From: Betaproteobacteria bacterium
GTDB lineage: Bacteria; Pseudomonadota; Gammaproteobacteria; Burkholderiales; SG8-39
Assembly: GCA_019245555.1 (NCBI GenBank)
Contig: JAFARH010000068.1
Coordinates: 1-12,914, forward strand
Length of the DNA: 12,914 bases
Direction: 5' to 3'
Every line of letters starts with the position of its first letter. Position 1 is the first letter of the stretch. Shown here one piece after another: positions 12,417 through 12,914 of the stretch. Made by a program: the position numbers and the translations under genes. The notes below the pieces were generated by a model, which was given only the letters and a program-made list of their open reading frames with translations, had not been told where the DNA came from and did not search any database.

Positions 12417-12914
12417 CGCCGCAGCTCGGGATGCACGATCTTGCCTTCGGCAACCTGAATCCCCGTGCGCAAATCGTCGCTCATCTGACCGTTGGCGAGC
12501 ATCTGCACGTAAGGTAACACCGCCTGGCTGAGCGCCAGGCTCGCGGTGCGTGCGCACGCGGCGGGCATGTTCGGCACGCAGTAATGCACTATGCCTTCCT
12601 CGACGTAGATCGGATTGCTGTGGGTCGTCTGGCGAGAAGTCTCGGCGATCCCGCCCTGGTCGATGCCCACGTCCACTAGCGCTGAGCCGGGCCGCATCGA
12701 GCCGAGCATGGTTTTGGTCAGGAGTTTGGGGGAGCGTTGGCCGGGCAGGAACACCGCGCCGATGACGAGGTCCGCATCCGCCAGGACCTTTGCATCCAGC
12801 CCGGTGCGGTACTGCGCATTGGGGAAACGATCACGCAAGGAGGGAAAGCGCTTATCGCTGCGCGCGAACACGCTGATGCTCGTGCCCAGGCCGTGAGCCA
12901 CTGCCAATGCATTC
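12413..12914 (-). CDS. ald: Alanine dehydrogenase, C-terminal part (runs off the window)
   Basis: The last 167 codons of a gene whose start lies right of the window. The visible part covers the end of the NAD-binding domain and the return to the catalytic domain: [20 protein letters not shown], then [35 protein letters not shown] and [17 protein letters not shown]. These are the hallmark segments of Ald, which interconverts alanine with pyruvate and ammonia using NAD. The family's usual VANMPGAVPRTS is changed to [13 protein letters not shown]. The NAD(P) transhydrogenase alpha subunit shares the fold but lacks the HYC and NMP segments in this form. The stop overlaps the ferredoxin start by ATGA, making this the first visible gene of the right-hand operon. 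Confidence 0.88.
   Translation of the reverse strand, partial: NALAVAHGLGTSISVFARSDKRFPSLRDRFPNAQYRTGLDAKVLADADLVIGAVFLPGQRSPKLLTKTMLGSMRPGSALVDVGIDQGGIAETSRQTTHSNPIYVEEGIVHYCVPNMPAACARTASLALSQAVLPYVQMLANGQMSDDLRTGIQVAEGKIVHPELRR

Noticed and set aside
12417..12557. Longer ferredoxin start at 12557, giving a 158-residue protein
   Set aside because: The extra 47 residues are an Arg-rich shadow of the alanine dehydrogenase C-terminus. ATG 12416 has the ATGA overlap and a normal ferredoxin N-terminus.
1..12914. Mobile elements, CRISPR arrays, tRNA or rRNA genes, toxin-antitoxin or defence genes
   Set aside because: I looked for terminal inverted repeats, transposase motifs, regularly spaced repeats and tRNA-like cloverleafs in the gaps and found none; all sizeable frames are accounted for by housekeeping or metabolic families.

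Overview
The window looks like chromosomal DNA of a high-GC (by eye roughly 60-65%) betaproteobacterium, most likely an environmental Burkholderiales-type organism. The pointers are a Bug-type tripartite tricarboxylate transporter receptor, a DUF1841 protein beside nth and an RsxB-like ferredoxin, c4-type cytochromes beside a MoxR ATPase, and the codon and GC profile. I see no phage, transposon, CRISPR, tRNA or rRNA signal. Coding density is extreme: the largest gene-free stretches are about 110, 95 and 70 bases, so no stretch over 300 bases lacks a gene.

Layout, left to right. 1-141 (+) is the end of a probable acyl-CoA thioesterase. It faces a small lipoprotein (152-379, -). An FmdB-type zinc ribbon (476-691, +) meets a minus-strand pair: an FMN-dependent alpha-hydroxy-acid oxidase (1663-2748) followed by an exported tandem retropepsin-like protein (688-1653). 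Divergent from the oxidase is an exported prolyl oligopeptidase (2781-4901, +). This converges on a CoxE-type VWA protein (4906-6078, -), which is divergent from a lone receiver-domain response regulator (6105-6497, +). Then come VOC protein (6501-6953), Bug receptor (6950-7906), SDR dehydrogenase (7920-8705) and MoxR ATPase (8751-9596), all on minus and probably transcribed MoxR to VOC. Divergent from MoxR are two overlapping monoheme cytochrome c genes (9706-10050 and 10047-10376, +). The right end is a minus-strand operon: alanine dehydrogenase (partial, runs off the window), RsxB-like 2[4Fe-4S] ferredoxin, endonuclease III (nth), DUF1841, and after 69 bases a secreted YqgE/AlgH-family protein.

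How the genes fit together. MoxR ATPases and CoxE-type VWA proteins act as pairs that remodel or mature (often metallo-) enzymes. Here the pair is split by an SDR-Bug-VOC cassette and an inverted response regulator, while MoxR shares a control region with two periplasmic cytochromes. SDR, Bug and VOC look like an uptake and catabolism unit for an unidentified small carboxylate. The ferredoxin, nth and DUF1841 genes form a translationally coupled block headed by alanine dehydrogenase.

The most interesting signals are in gene-expression architecture. There is a probable CTG start for the VOC gene. Several divergent starts without a Shine-Dalgarno sequence have a -10-like hexamer 6-8 bases upstream, which suggests leaderless mRNAs. 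Five convergent gene pairs have stop codons overlapping or at most 10 bases apart, with no room for intrinsic terminators. I did not find a clearly novel multi-gene defence or biosynthetic system.
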